From contig CABSZR010000068.1 of assembly GCA_902482185.1 (NCBI GenBank), forward strand, positions 1-7,269: a DNA stretch of 7,269 nt, read 5' to 3'. This document shows positions 1-5,723 of the stretch, piece after piece. The notes below the pieces were generated by a model. That model did no database searches, was not told where the DNA came from, and saw only the letters and a program-made list of their open reading frames with translations. A program made the translations under genes and the position numbers. How positions within the stretch are numbered: position 1 is the stretch's first letter; the number at the start of each line of letters is the position of its first letter. Source of the DNA: an uncultured Collinsella sp. Lineage in GTDB: Bacteria > Actinomycetota > Coriobacteriia > Coriobacteriales > Coriobacteriaceae.

Positions 1-486
1 CTCGAAGAGGCCGGCGTGCTCCAGGCCGACGTCATTATTGCCGTAACGGGCGATGACGAGGTCAACCTCGTGGTCGCTATGCTCGCCAAGATGGAGTACG
101 GCGTGAATCGCGTCGTCGCCCGTGTGAACAACCCGGCAAATGCCTGGATGTTCGACGAGTCTATGGGCGTCGACATCGCCGTTGACCAGGCGGACATCAT
201 CACGAAGTCCGTCGAAGAGGGTCTCGACATGGAGGACGTCTTCACTATCATACGCCTCGGAAAGGATGGTCACGAGATCGTCCAGGGCGAGGTTCGCCCG
301 CACTCCGCGATGGTGGGCAAGTCGATTGCCGATCTCCAGATTCCCGACGGCCTGGTCTTTGTTGCCCTCGAGCATGAGGGCAACATCCTCATCCCCAACG
401 GTGACACCGCGTTTAGCTCCGGTGACCGTGTGGTCGCCTTCGCGAGCGAGCAGGGCAGGGACTTCCTGAGTCACTCGCTGCAGTAG
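1..486 (+). CDS. trkA: TrkA-family potassium uptake regulatory protein, 3' part (5' end outside window)
   Basis: The frame is open from base 1, so the gene starts upstream; 161 residues and the stop are visible. The internal GTG at 16 is not a plausible start because it falls inside a Rossmann domain. Visible residues 1-70 are the second half of an RCK_N (TrkA-N) domain: the strand VIIAVTGDDEVN, then a helix with NLVVAMLAK, then RVVARVNNPANAWMF. About residues 80-158 form an RCK_C domain (VRPHSAMVGKSIADLQIP, then LIPNGDTAFSSGDRVVAF). Proteins of this type are about 220 residues, so roughly 60 N-terminal residues, including the GxGxxG nucleotide-binding loop, are missing. The family forms a cytoplasmic gating ring under a TrkH/KtrB-type K+ channel and senses NAD(H) or ATP/ADP; the channel gene may lie just upstream. 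The gene ends in a strong terminator. Family call is firm; Trk versus Ktr is less so. Confidence 0.9.
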   Translation, partial: LEEAGVLQADVIIAVTGDDEVNLVVAMLAKMEYGVNRVVARVNNPANAWMFDESMGVDIAVDQADIITKSVEEGLDMEDVFTIIRLGKDGHEIVQGEVRPHSAMVGKSIADLQIPDGLVFVALEHEGNILIPNGDTAFSSGDRVVAFASEQGRDFLSHSLQ

Positions 487-527
487 GGAAGATCTTCGAT
501 AGGCCTCGCACCATTGCGTGGTGCATG

Positions 528-568
528 ACCGCCGAAACCAGCCACAGGCTGGCCTCGGCGGTTTTTTT
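528..568 (+). terminator. Intrinsic terminator of trkA
   Basis: ACCGCCGA (528-535) pairs perfectly with TCGGCGGT (555-562). Inside it, CCAGCC (538-543) pairs with GGCTGG (547-552) around a 3-nt ACA loop, separated by a small AA/CC internal loop. A run of seven T follows (562-568). A second perfect hairpin, GCACCA/TGGTGC with a 5-nt loop (508-524), sits just upstream, so the trkA 3' end carries two stacked hairpins 42 bases after the stop codon. Confidence 0.92.
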
Positions 569-671
569 AGAGAGGCGGATGCCGCTGGCCATGACATCGA
601 TGCCGGGTGCGCTTGGAATCACGATGGAAAGACGCTACCGTAAGCGGGTCGGAATGCGAAGAAGACCAGCG

Positions 672-839
672 ATGACGAAGCCCAGCGGCGCCAAGCGCCA
701 CTACGATATGCCCCTGCCGGCCAAGCAGCAGCGCGGACGGCAGACATTTGGCGGACCCGCGCGCGCAGCGGGCATCGGCCCCAACAAGGCATGCGGCCAC
801 AAGGGCGGCATCCGCCGTCAGGGCTCCAAGCGCGGGTAA
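672..839 (+). CDS. Small, highly basic protein of unknown function (55 aa)
   Basis: I do not recognise this protein. The 55 residues from the ATG at 672 contain 13 Lys/Arg, a single Asp, no Glu, many Gly, one Cys and the C-terminal stretch GGIRRQGSKRG, so it would be strongly cationic and could bind nucleic acid (inference). Evidence for coding is codon use: nearly every third base from 672 on is G or C (AAG, CGC, GGC, CAG, CCC), as in the neighbouring genes. The in-frame extension upstream (ATGs at 525, 624, 654) uses rare AGA, CGA, GGA and CCA codons, and at 525 would run through the trkA terminator, so I start at 672. The ribosome site is weak (GAAGAAG about 8 bases upstream). A possible promoter is TTGGAA (614-619) with TACCGT 17 bp downstream, also weak. 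The 3' end converges on the truncated rsmA, whose residual frame overlaps it. It could be a chance ORF. Confidence 0.45.
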   Translation: MTKPSGAKRHYDMPLPAKQQRGRQTFGGPARAAGIGPNKACGHKGGIRRQGSKRG

Positions 840-1036
840 CCTAGACCAACATCAACGATGCCCGGGCCTACCTCGAGCACGACGTCGTTGCCGTCGAGCT
901 CGGCCAGATTGACGATTCTGCCAATGACCTCGTCGTTCACCAGGAAGTTCTGGCCCAGGCGATGCTTGGTCGCAAGGCCAAACTCCTCCAGCAGCTCCCT
1001 TGTTGCCGTGGGGTTTGCCAAAGGCGAAGTTGTCAT
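818..1036 (-). pseudogene. rsmA: Truncated rsmA (ksgA), 16S rRNA dimethyladenosine transferase N-terminus only
   Basis: The first ~60 residues are a normal RsmA/KsgA start: KHRLGQNFLVNDEVIGRIV (roughly residues 24-42) is the family's hallmark N-terminal block, and VLEVGPGI is the first part of the SAM-binding motif I. The family then expects a Gly-Thr-Leu-type continuation and some 210 more residues; instead the frame runs into about 13 unrelated residues and a stop at 818. The codons also change there, from GC-ending to GTT, GAT, GTT, GGT, CTA, placing the break near 857. No RsmA-like sequence continues in any frame to the left. Translation start is intact: AAGGAGGC (1041-1048) lies 4 bases before ATG (1036). 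Intact RsmA dimethylates A1518 and A1519 of 16S rRNA during 30S maturation; this fragment lacks the catalytic region and cannot do so. A tatD gene often found between metG and rsmA is absent. Deletion, rearrangement or an assembly join would all give this picture. Confidence 0.85.
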
Positions 1037-1067
1037 AGTTGCCTCCTTAGCATGATGGCGGCGTCTT

Positions 1068-1104
1068 GAAACGAAAGGGCATGGACCGTTGCGGCCATGC
1101 CCTT
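1068..1104 (-). terminator. Likely intrinsic terminator of metG
   Basis: AAGGGCATGG (1075-1084) pairs perfectly with CCATGCCCTT (1095-1104); the loop can close further by CCG/CGG (1086-1088 with 1092-1094). On the - strand the stem is followed by a modest T-rich tail, TTTCGTTTC. It sits 40 bases past the metG stop and 32 bases before the rsmA start, so it would separate the two genes, or attenuate read-through into rsmA. Confidence 0.7.
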
Positions 1105-1143
1105 ACATCTAAACAGCAAATTGCCGATATGGCGCGCCGCGTC

Positions 1144-2745
1144 TTAGCCCAGACGCGGGAACAGCGGCTCGCCCTTCTCGACAGGCTGACCGCCGGCAAG
1201 CAGGCCCCAAGCGCAAATGCCCTTGAGGTCGTCGGTCGCGGCCTCGTCCTCGCAGGACAGGCGGCGCAGGGCCTCGGCAGAGGTCTGAGGCATGAGCGGC
1301 ATCAGCAGGTGGGCGGCAATGCGGATGGCCTCGAGCAGGTTGTAGATCACAAACGCCAGCTCGTCAGCCTTGGCCTCGTCCTTGGCAAGTGCCCAAGGCT
1401 CAGAGTCCTCGATGTAGTGGTTGGCGGCATGGATGAGCTCCATGACCTCGTCCTTGGCTCCGCCGTAATCGAGCACGTCCATCTTGGCCATGTAGCGCTC
1501 GACCAGACCATCGGCGATCTTTGCCAGCGGGTTGTCGAACGCATCGAACGATGCGGGCTTGGCGGGCGCGCAACCGTCAAAGTACTTGCCGCTCATGTTG
1601 AGCGAACGCGAGATAAGGTTGCCCCAGCTGTTGGCCAGGTCGGCGTTGTAGACCTGCTCCATGCGATCGAAGCTGATGGCACCGTCGGTGCCGGGGACGA
1701 CGTCGGTCATGAAGTAATAGCGATAGCCCTCGACGCCCAGCATGTCGATAACGTCCTGCGGAGCGATGGCGTTGCCGCGGCTCTTGGACATCTTCTCGGC
1801 CTTGCCGGTCTCGGCATTGCGCACGGTCAGGAAGCCGTGGGCAAAGACGTGCTCGGGCAGGGCCTCGCCGATGGCCATGAGCATGGCGGGCCAAATGACG
1901 CAGTGGAAGCGGATGATGTCCTTGCCCACGATGTGGAACTGCGCGGGCCAGCGATAGGCCAGCTCGGCACGCGCCTCGTCGGTGTCGACACCGTAGCCGA
2001 CGGCCGTCATATAGTTGAGCAGCGCATCGAACCACACGTAGGTCACGTGACCCTCGTCAAACGGGACCTGAATGCCCCAGTCAAAGCTCGTACGGCTCAC
2101 GGAAAGGTCATTAAGGCCGCCCTCGACAAAGCTACGTACCTCGTTCATGCGGAACGCAGGCTCGACAAAGTCGGGGTGCTCGTCATAGAGCTTGAGCAGC
2201 TTGTCCTGGAAGGCGGAAAGCTTAAAGAAGTAGGACTCCTCCTGCACGCGCTCAAGCGGACGGTGGCAGTCGGGGCACAGGTGCTGGCCGACGCTGCCGT
2301 ACTCCTCGTCGCCCTTCTGGACCTGCGTATCAGTGAAGTAGGTCTCGTCAGGCACGCAATACCAGCCGTCGTAGCTGCCCTTATACAGGTAACCGGACTC
2401 CTTCATGCGCTCCCACAGGTACTGCACGGCATGATGCTGGCGCGGCTCGGTGGTGCGGATGAAGTCGTCGTTGGAAATCTCGAGCTTGCTCCAAAGCTCC
2501 TTGAAGTGCGGAGCCTGGCTGTCGGTCCACTCCTGCGGCGTCATGTTGTGCTTGGCTGCGGCCTCGGCGACCTTCTCGCCGTGCTCGTCCATGCCGGTCA
2601 GGAACTTGACGTTATAGCCGGCGGAGCGGCGATAGCGAGCCTGAACGTCGGCGATGATGGTGGAATAAGCCGTGCCCAGGTGCGGATCGGCGTTGACGTA
2701 GTAGATGGGCGTCGTGATAAAGAACGAAGGCTTGCTTTGATCCAT
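1144..2745 (-). CDS. metG: Methionyl-tRNA synthetase
   Basis: 533-residue class Ia aminoacyl-tRNA synthetase that charges tRNA(Met) with methionine using ATP, in the cytoplasm; normally essential. Visible landmarks: FFITTPIYYVNADPHLGTAY (8-27) holds the HIGH-type signature, here HLGT; FLTGMDEHG (48-56); WFDAL (238-242); KMSKS (318-322), the ATP-binding loop, complete. The connective peptide keeps Cys130 (YCVPDE) and Cys157/Cys160 (CPDC), so the usual four-ligand zinc knuckle looks incomplete. The C-terminal part (about 370-510) is the helical anticodon-binding domain; there is no EMAP-like tRNA-binding domain after it, so this is the short form. ATG at 2745 is preceded by GGAGGA 9 bases upstream. 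A possible -10 TAGAAT (2785-2790 on the - strand) lies in the 69-base gap after rsmI, without a good -35, so read-through from rsmI is also possible. No T-box leader is visible. Confidence 0.97.
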   Translation of the reverse strand: MDQSKPSFFITTPIYYVNADPHLGTAYSTIIADVQARYRRSAGYNVKFLTGMDEHGEKVAEAAAKHNMTPQEWTDSQAPHFKELWSKLEISNDDFIRTTEPRQHHAVQYLWERMKESGYLYKGSYDGWYCVPDETYFTDTQVQKGDEEYGSVGQHLCPDCHRPLERVQEESYFFKLSAFQDKLLKLYDEHPDFVEPAFRMNEVRSFVEGGLNDLSVSRTSFDWGIQVPFDEGHVTYVWFDALLNYMTAVGYGVDTDEARAELAYRWPAQFHIVGKDIIRFHCVIWPAMLMAIGEALPEHVFAHGFLTVRNAETGKAEKMSKSRGNAIAPQDVIDMLGVEGYRYYFMTDVVPGTDGAISFDRMEQVYNADLANSWGNLISRSLNMSGKYFDGCAPAKPASFDAFDNPLAKIADGLVERYMAKMDVLDYGGAKDEVMELIHAANHYIEDSEPWALAKDEAKADELAFVIYNLLEAIRIAAHLLMPLMPQTSAEALRRLSCEDEAATDDLKGICAWGLLAGGQPVEKGEPLFPRLG

Positions 2746-2814
2746 GGGGTTTGTCCTCCAGAAAAACGTTGCATACAGGGGATGATTCTAGCGCAAGGGC
2801 TGGATATCCTCCAT

Positions 2815-3693
2815 CTATTGCATATCGAGCACCATGGCATAGACATCGCGCTTGCGGCGCGAATACTTCTGAGACAGGCGCTTGGCCACCGCAGACGCGG
2901 GCTCCCCCTCCTCGAGCGCGGCGCGGATATCCTCGCGCAGGGCCTCGTCGGGATCCGCTGCCGCGGCGCCAACCGGCACGATACCGGCCTCCTCATCCTC
3001 GCTCGGCGGCGCGATGACCAGCGCAATCTCGCCCTTTACCTCGCCGCGAGCACGCAGCTCCTCAGCAAGCTGGGCAGCGGGCCCGCGCAAGACCTCCTCG
3101 TGCAGCTTGGTGAGTTCGCGGCAGACGGCAACCTCACGCTGGGGAAAGACCTCCGCCACGGCCTCGAGCGTCGCCACGATGCGATGTGGAGACTCGTAGA
3201 AGATGAGCGCGCCGGGGACGACGGCAAGGCGCTGCAGTCGGCGCACGCGGTCGCCGTGCTTGCGACCCAAAAAGCCTTCGAAGAAGAAATGCTCGCAGGG
3301 AATACCGGACGACACGAGCGCCGTGACGCAAGCAGAGGGCCCGGGGATAACTTCGACGGTCACATCGGCCTCACGCGCTGCCTCGACCAGCGCCTGGCCG
3401 GGATCGGACACGCTCGGCATGCCGGCGTCCGAGGCAAAGGCGAGGGTCTCCCCCGCCAGCAGACGGTCGACCAGGCCGGCGGCGCGGCTGGCGATCACAT
3501 TCTCGTCGCAACGGACAAGCGGCTTGGAAATGCCCAGGTGCATCAGCAGCTTTGACGTCACACGCGTGTCTTCGCAGCAGATGGCATCGGCGGCGGCAAA
3601 CGCCTCGCCAACGCGCGGGGACAGGTCGCCCAGGTTGCCGATGGGCGTGCCGACCACATAGAGTTTGCCCGTATGGGCGCTGTTTTGCGTCAT
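2815..3693 (-). CDS. rsmI: 16S rRNA (cytidine(1402)-2'-O)-methyltransferase RsmI
   Basis: 292 residues, the usual RsmI length. It transfers a methyl group from SAM to the 2'-OH of C1402 in the ribosomal P site, which tunes decoding fidelity. Family landmarks are in order: LYVVGTPIGNLGDLSPR (11-27), CEDTRVTSKLL (40-50), the SAM-binding SDAGMPSVSDPG (88-99), IPGPSA (116-121), FFFEGFLGRK (136-145), FYESPHRI and the C-terminal domain ending in SRRKRDVYAMVL. The second motif varies slightly from the common SDAGTPGISDPG. ATG at 3693 is only 6 bases downstream of the stop of the GH5-like gene; the ribosome site is a weak AGGTTGAT that overlaps that gene's end, so translation may be coupled and the two are probably co-transcribed. 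metG follows after 69 bases. Confidence 0.96.
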   Translation of the reverse strand: MTQNSAHTGKLYVVGTPIGNLGDLSPRVGEAFAAADAICCEDTRVTSKLLMHLGISKPLVRCDENVIASRAAGLVDRLLAGETLAFASDAGMPSVSDPGQALVEAAREADVTVEVIPGPSACVTALVSSGIPCEHFFFEGFLGRKHGDRVRRLQRLAVVPGALIFYESPHRIVATLEAVAEVFPQREVAVCRELTKLHEEVLRGPAAQLAEELRARGEVKGEIALVIAPPSEDEEAGIVPVGAAAADPDEALREDIRAALEEGEPASAVAKRLSQKYSRRKRDVYAMVLDMQ

Positions 3694-3699
3694 ATCAAC

Positions 3700-4761
3700 C
3701 TATTCAATCATGCCACGCTCGAGCGTACCGAGCGCCGCGCGGGCGTCCCATGCTGCAATGCGCTTCTCGGTCTTCCACGTTTGGAAGAACCAACCGGCAG
3801 CCGGCGCAAACGAAGCCAGCTGGTTGGCGATAAACACGCGCTCGTAGGCATTGCGGCCCTCGGGCGTAACCGACGAGTTGGCAAAGATCGCCGCGCCCGA
3901 CCATTCGCCCACCAGCACGGGGAACCCAGTCGAAATCGCTTCTTTAAGCTCGCGCTTGTTACGCGAAATCGCCGTCGTCAGCCCGCGGGGGCTCGTGATA
4001 TCGAGCGCATACTCGTCGCGGTAATGGTACAGGTGAAGGTCCATGTAGACGTTCTTGTACTTAGCGCCGCGCATAAAATGCTTCCACTCGCCGGGATGTC
4101 CCGAAGACGAAAAGACGACGATCTTATCCTCGGGCATATACGAACGGACGAGCTCATAGGCATCGCGATAGAAGTTGCGCAGGTAGTGCGCAGGAATGCC
4201 ATCCGTCATGGTGAAGAGGCTCTTGCGGACACTCATCTGCGGCGTATCCAGCAGCTCAATGCCCAGCAGGCTCTCGGCCTCGCCGTAGCGATCGGCCAGG
4301 CGCTCGAGCACGTCGAGTGCCACATGACGGCCGTTGGTGGACGAATGCCACTCGGCAACAGCCTCCGGCGTGGCGGGCGAATCGTTGGAATCGCCCTGGC
4401 CACCGGGCACAGTTGCTAGATCAAGCAGCACGCGGATGTCGTACTTGGCAGCCCACTCAATTGCACGGTCGATGTAGTCGACAACCGAGATGTAGGACGC
4501 ATCGGACTCCTGCGAGCCAAAGGCATACCAGGGTACCGGCAGACGCACGGCATTGAGGCCAATCTGCGCCATGCGGCGGAAATCGTCCTCGCTCACAAAC
4601 GTCTCGTAATGACGGCGCATGCGCTCGTTATAGGCGGCGGTGCCCATGGCCTCCTGCAGCTCGGCCGCGTTGGATGCACCGGTCGCCGCGTATAGCGACG
4701 GGGTCACCCAAGGCTCGGGAATAAACCAGCCAGAGAGATTAACGCCGAGTATCCTCTCCAT
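3700..4761 (-). CDS. GH5 / exo-1,3-beta-glucanase-like (BglC family) protein, probably catalytically impaired
   Basis: 353 residues resembling glycoside hydrolase family 5, closest in pattern to exo-beta-1,3-glucanases: GVNLSGWFIPEPWVTPSLY (6-24), LNAVRLPVPWYAF (69-81), LLDLATVPGGQ (112-122), LLGIELLDTPQ (165-175), DLHLYHY (241-247), PVLVGEWSGA (281-290) and GWFFQTWKTE (323-332). Of the eight GH5 active-site residues, Arg73, His243, Tyr245, nucleophile Glu286 and Trp329 appear kept. The acid/base pair Asn-Glu of the NEP motif is Asp172-Thr173, read directly as GAT ACG CCG, and the His expected after DL (position 116) is Ala. Normal retaining hydrolysis is therefore unlikely; sugar binding or another role is possible. 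No signal peptide is seen, so it is likely cytoplasmic. The start is ATG 4761 with AAGGGGGC just upstream; the longer in-frame reading to 5151 only translates the repeat array. Followed by rsmI after 6 bases. Confidence 0.85.
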   Translation of the reverse strand: MERILGVNLSGWFIPEPWVTPSLYAATGASNAAELQEAMGTAAYNERMRRHYETFVSEDDFRRMAQIGLNAVRLPVPWYAFGSQESDASYISVVDYIDRAIEWAAKYDIRVLLDLATVPGGQGDSNDSPATPEAVAEWHSSTNGRHVALDVLERLADRYGEAESLLGIELLDTPQMSVRKSLFTMTDGIPAHYLRNFYRDAYELVRSYMPEDKIVVFSSSGHPGEWKHFMRGAKYKNVYMDLHLYHYRDEYALDITSPRGLTTAISRNKRELKEAISTGFPVLVGEWSGAAIFANSSVTPEGRNAYERVFIANQLASFAPAAGWFFQTWKTEKRIAAWDARAALGTLERGMIE

Positions 4762-4780
4762 CACTGCCCCCTTCGGATCG

Positions 4781-4797
4781 TGCAGGCTGAGCCTGCA
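4781..4797 (-). promoter_or_regulatory. Perfect hairpin / inverted repeat in the leader of the GH5-like gene
   Basis: TGCAGGC (4781-4787) and GCCTGCA (4791-4797) are perfect arms around a 3-base centre. In the - strand mRNA the stem would end about 8 bases before the Shine-Dalgarno sequence of the gene starting at 4761, and after the transcription start expected near 4820. It may act as an RNA structure limiting translation or as a DNA operator. No T-run follows, so it is not a terminator. Confidence 0.5.
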
Positions 4798-4826
4798 TCG
4801 TATTGCACAGGAAAAGTATCGTTTTG

Positions 4827-4863
4827 AGTATACCCGCGCGTGCGGACAGACGACCGAACGGTC
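4827..4863 (-). promoter_or_regulatory. Candidate promoter with TetR-like operator palindrome upstream of the GH5-like gene
   Basis: On the - strand, TATACT (4832-4827) is a good -10, giving a leader of about 60 bases before the ATG at 4761. There is no TTGACA-like -35; at that distance instead lies the 12-bp palindrome GACCGAACGGTC (4852-4863), two perfect 5-bp arms around AA. This size and sequence style is typical of TetR-family operators, and its overlap with the -35 region would suit repression. No tetR gene is in the window. Promoter and operator roles are inferred. Confidence 0.45.
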
Positions 4864-4948
4864 TGTAAAGTGGCGCAAAAGCGGGAGGAATATCTGGGCG
4901 GGCCCGAGATGGCGCGCCGAGATGTACATATGCGCCGGAAGTAGGCGG

Positions 4949-5182
4949 CCGGAAAGCGCATCCCGTTTTTCGCAAAAGACTGGGATGCATTTTCCGTTCG
5001 AGGCCTCAACCGGAAAATGCATCCCGTTCTGAGCGCGGGATCTGGGACGCAGTTTCCGCCAAAGACCGCAAAAGGAAAGCACATCCCATTCTGACGCCGG
5101 ATTCCGGGTCGCGCTTTCCCAAGCGGCCTCAAAGCGGAAAACGCATCCCACTCTGAAGCCAAATTCCGGGACGCAATTTCCG
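4949..5182. repeat. Array of alternating inverted repeats (8 copies of a 14-bp motif, 62-bp period)
   Basis: A motif close to GGAAAACGCATCCC occurs in forward orientation at 4951, 5012, 5074 and 5136 and in reverse orientation (GGGACGCAATTTCC type) at 4982, 5044, 5106 and 5168. Same-orientation copies are 61-62 bp apart; opposite-orientation copies alternate with gaps of 16 to 18 bp, so the motif flips about every 31 bp. The gaps are partly conserved too (TTCTGA after forward copies, GGCCTC between reverse and forward copies), which points to tandem duplication of a 62-bp unit. Reverse copy 1 and forward copy 2 are exact complements and, with the flanking G/C pair, form a 15-bp perfect stem (4982-4996 with 5011-5025) around a GAGGCCTC centre. 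The array fills most of the gap between tRNA-Phe and the GH5-like gene. The arrangement resembles mosaic REP/BIME elements. It is not a CRISPR: the gaps are not unique and the repeats alternate. Confidence 0.88.
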
Positions 5183-5194
5183 CAGAGCCCTCGA

Positions 5195-5225
5195 TAAAAG
5201 AAAAGGACCCCTTTGCAGAGGTCCT
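5195..5225 (-). terminator. Intrinsic terminator of tRNA-Phe
   Basis: Read on the - strand, AGGACCTC pairs with GGGGTCCT around a TGCAAA loop (5225-5204, one G-T pair), followed by the T-rich tail TTTTCTTTTA. It begins 14 bases after the tRNA 3' end and 13 bases before the repeat array, so the array lies outside the tRNA transcript. Confidence 0.9.
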
Positions 5226-5238
5226 AGTCAATTCAAGG

Positions 5239-5311
<73 letters not shown>

Positions 5312-5343
5312 ATTTGAGGTGTGCCTTGTTTCAAGGCTTGATT

Positions 5344-5371
5344 AGTATAACCAAGGACGCGTTCCGGTCAA
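5344..5371 (-). promoter_or_regulatory. Promoter of tRNA-Phe
   Basis: On the - strand, -35 TTGACC (5371-5366) and -10 TATACT (5349-5344) are separated by 16 bp. Just upstream of the -35 is an A/T-rich run (about 5376-5396) that could be an UP element, as in many stable-RNA promoters. The predicted start near 5337 leaves a leader of about 25 bases before the tRNA, most of it a perfect hairpin, GCCTTG-TTT-CAAGGC (5323-5337). Confidence 0.85.
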
Positions 5372-5435
5372 CCGAGAATTTTAAAAAAAGTTTTTGAGCA
5401 CAGCCTCGGTTCTATAAATCGGCACGTCAGAGGCA

Positions 5436-5723
5436 TCAGCCGGCAGCAAGAAGTTTTTCACTCAGAGCCGCACGGGCAAACTCACTTGGCGTCATCCCCT
5501 CGGCAGCCGCCCGTCGACGAATGGCCTCCTTCATTCCCAGAGGAATCTTGACCGACAGCGTTGCCGTCCCCTCACCTGAGAGCGGGGGCCGTCCATGCAC
5601 GATCCCACCAACGGTGTGTTCGCCATCCGGAAACTCTCCGCGCTCGTACGACTCGCACCACGCGTCAATCATTTCATCCGTTACAACCTGACCATTAGCG
5701 GCCGTATACGTCTTGCCCATCAT
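5436..5723 (-). CDS. Ribbon-helix-helix antitoxin-like protein
   Basis: 95 residues. The C-terminal ~43 (from TATLSVKIPLGMKEAI, 53-68, to GMTPSEFARAALSEKL, 76-91) have the form of a CopG/Arc-type ribbon-helix-helix: one beta strand followed by two helices, which dimerise and bind DNA. The N-terminal half (KTYTAANGQVVTDEMIDAW, then GEHTVGGIVHGRPPLS) is acidic and would be the partner-binding part. Toxin-antitoxin pairs of this build usually repress their own promoter through the RHH protein. The gene overlaps the upstream toxin-like gene by ATGA; a second ATG three bases on (5720) is better spaced from the AAGGGG ribosome site and is an equally good start. The specific family is not certain. 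Confidence 0.72.
   Translation of the reverse strand: MMGKTYTAANGQVVTDEMIDAWCESYERGEFPDGEHTVGGIVHGRPPLSGEGTATLSVKIPLGMKEAIRRRAAAEGMTPSEFARAALSEKLLAAG

Noticed and set aside
525..671. Longer version of the small basic protein starting at 525
   Set aside because: It would run through the trkA terminator and uses rare codons not seen after 672.
2746..2814. T-box or other riboswitch leader for metG
   Set aside because: The gap is only 69 bases and contains no specifier stem, T-box sequence or terminator pair.
1066..3555. 829-codon open frame on the + strand opposite metG and rsmI
   Set aside because: It is the antisense shadow of two well-identified genes; its product is low-complexity (rich in Leu, Val, Gly, His, Asp) with no domain, as expected opposite GC-rich coding sequence.
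3673..4419. 248-codon open frame on the + strand opposite the GH5-like gene
   Set aside because: Antisense shadow with no recognisable domain; the - strand frame has clear GH5 motifs and a good ribosome site.
4762..5151. N-terminal extension of the GH5-like protein by 130 residues
   Set aside because: The extra part is only the translation of the inverted-repeat array and leader, and the GH5 pattern starts right at the ATG at 4761 with a proper Shine-Dalgarno sequence.
4949..5182. CRISPR array
   Set aside because: Repeats alternate in orientation, are only 14 bp, the gaps are 16-18 bp and resemble each other, and no cas gene is near.
5376..5435. Terminator after the antitoxin-like gene
   Set aside because: A run of seven T is present on the - strand near 5382-5388, but the only stem before it (GAG/CTC) is too weak to call.
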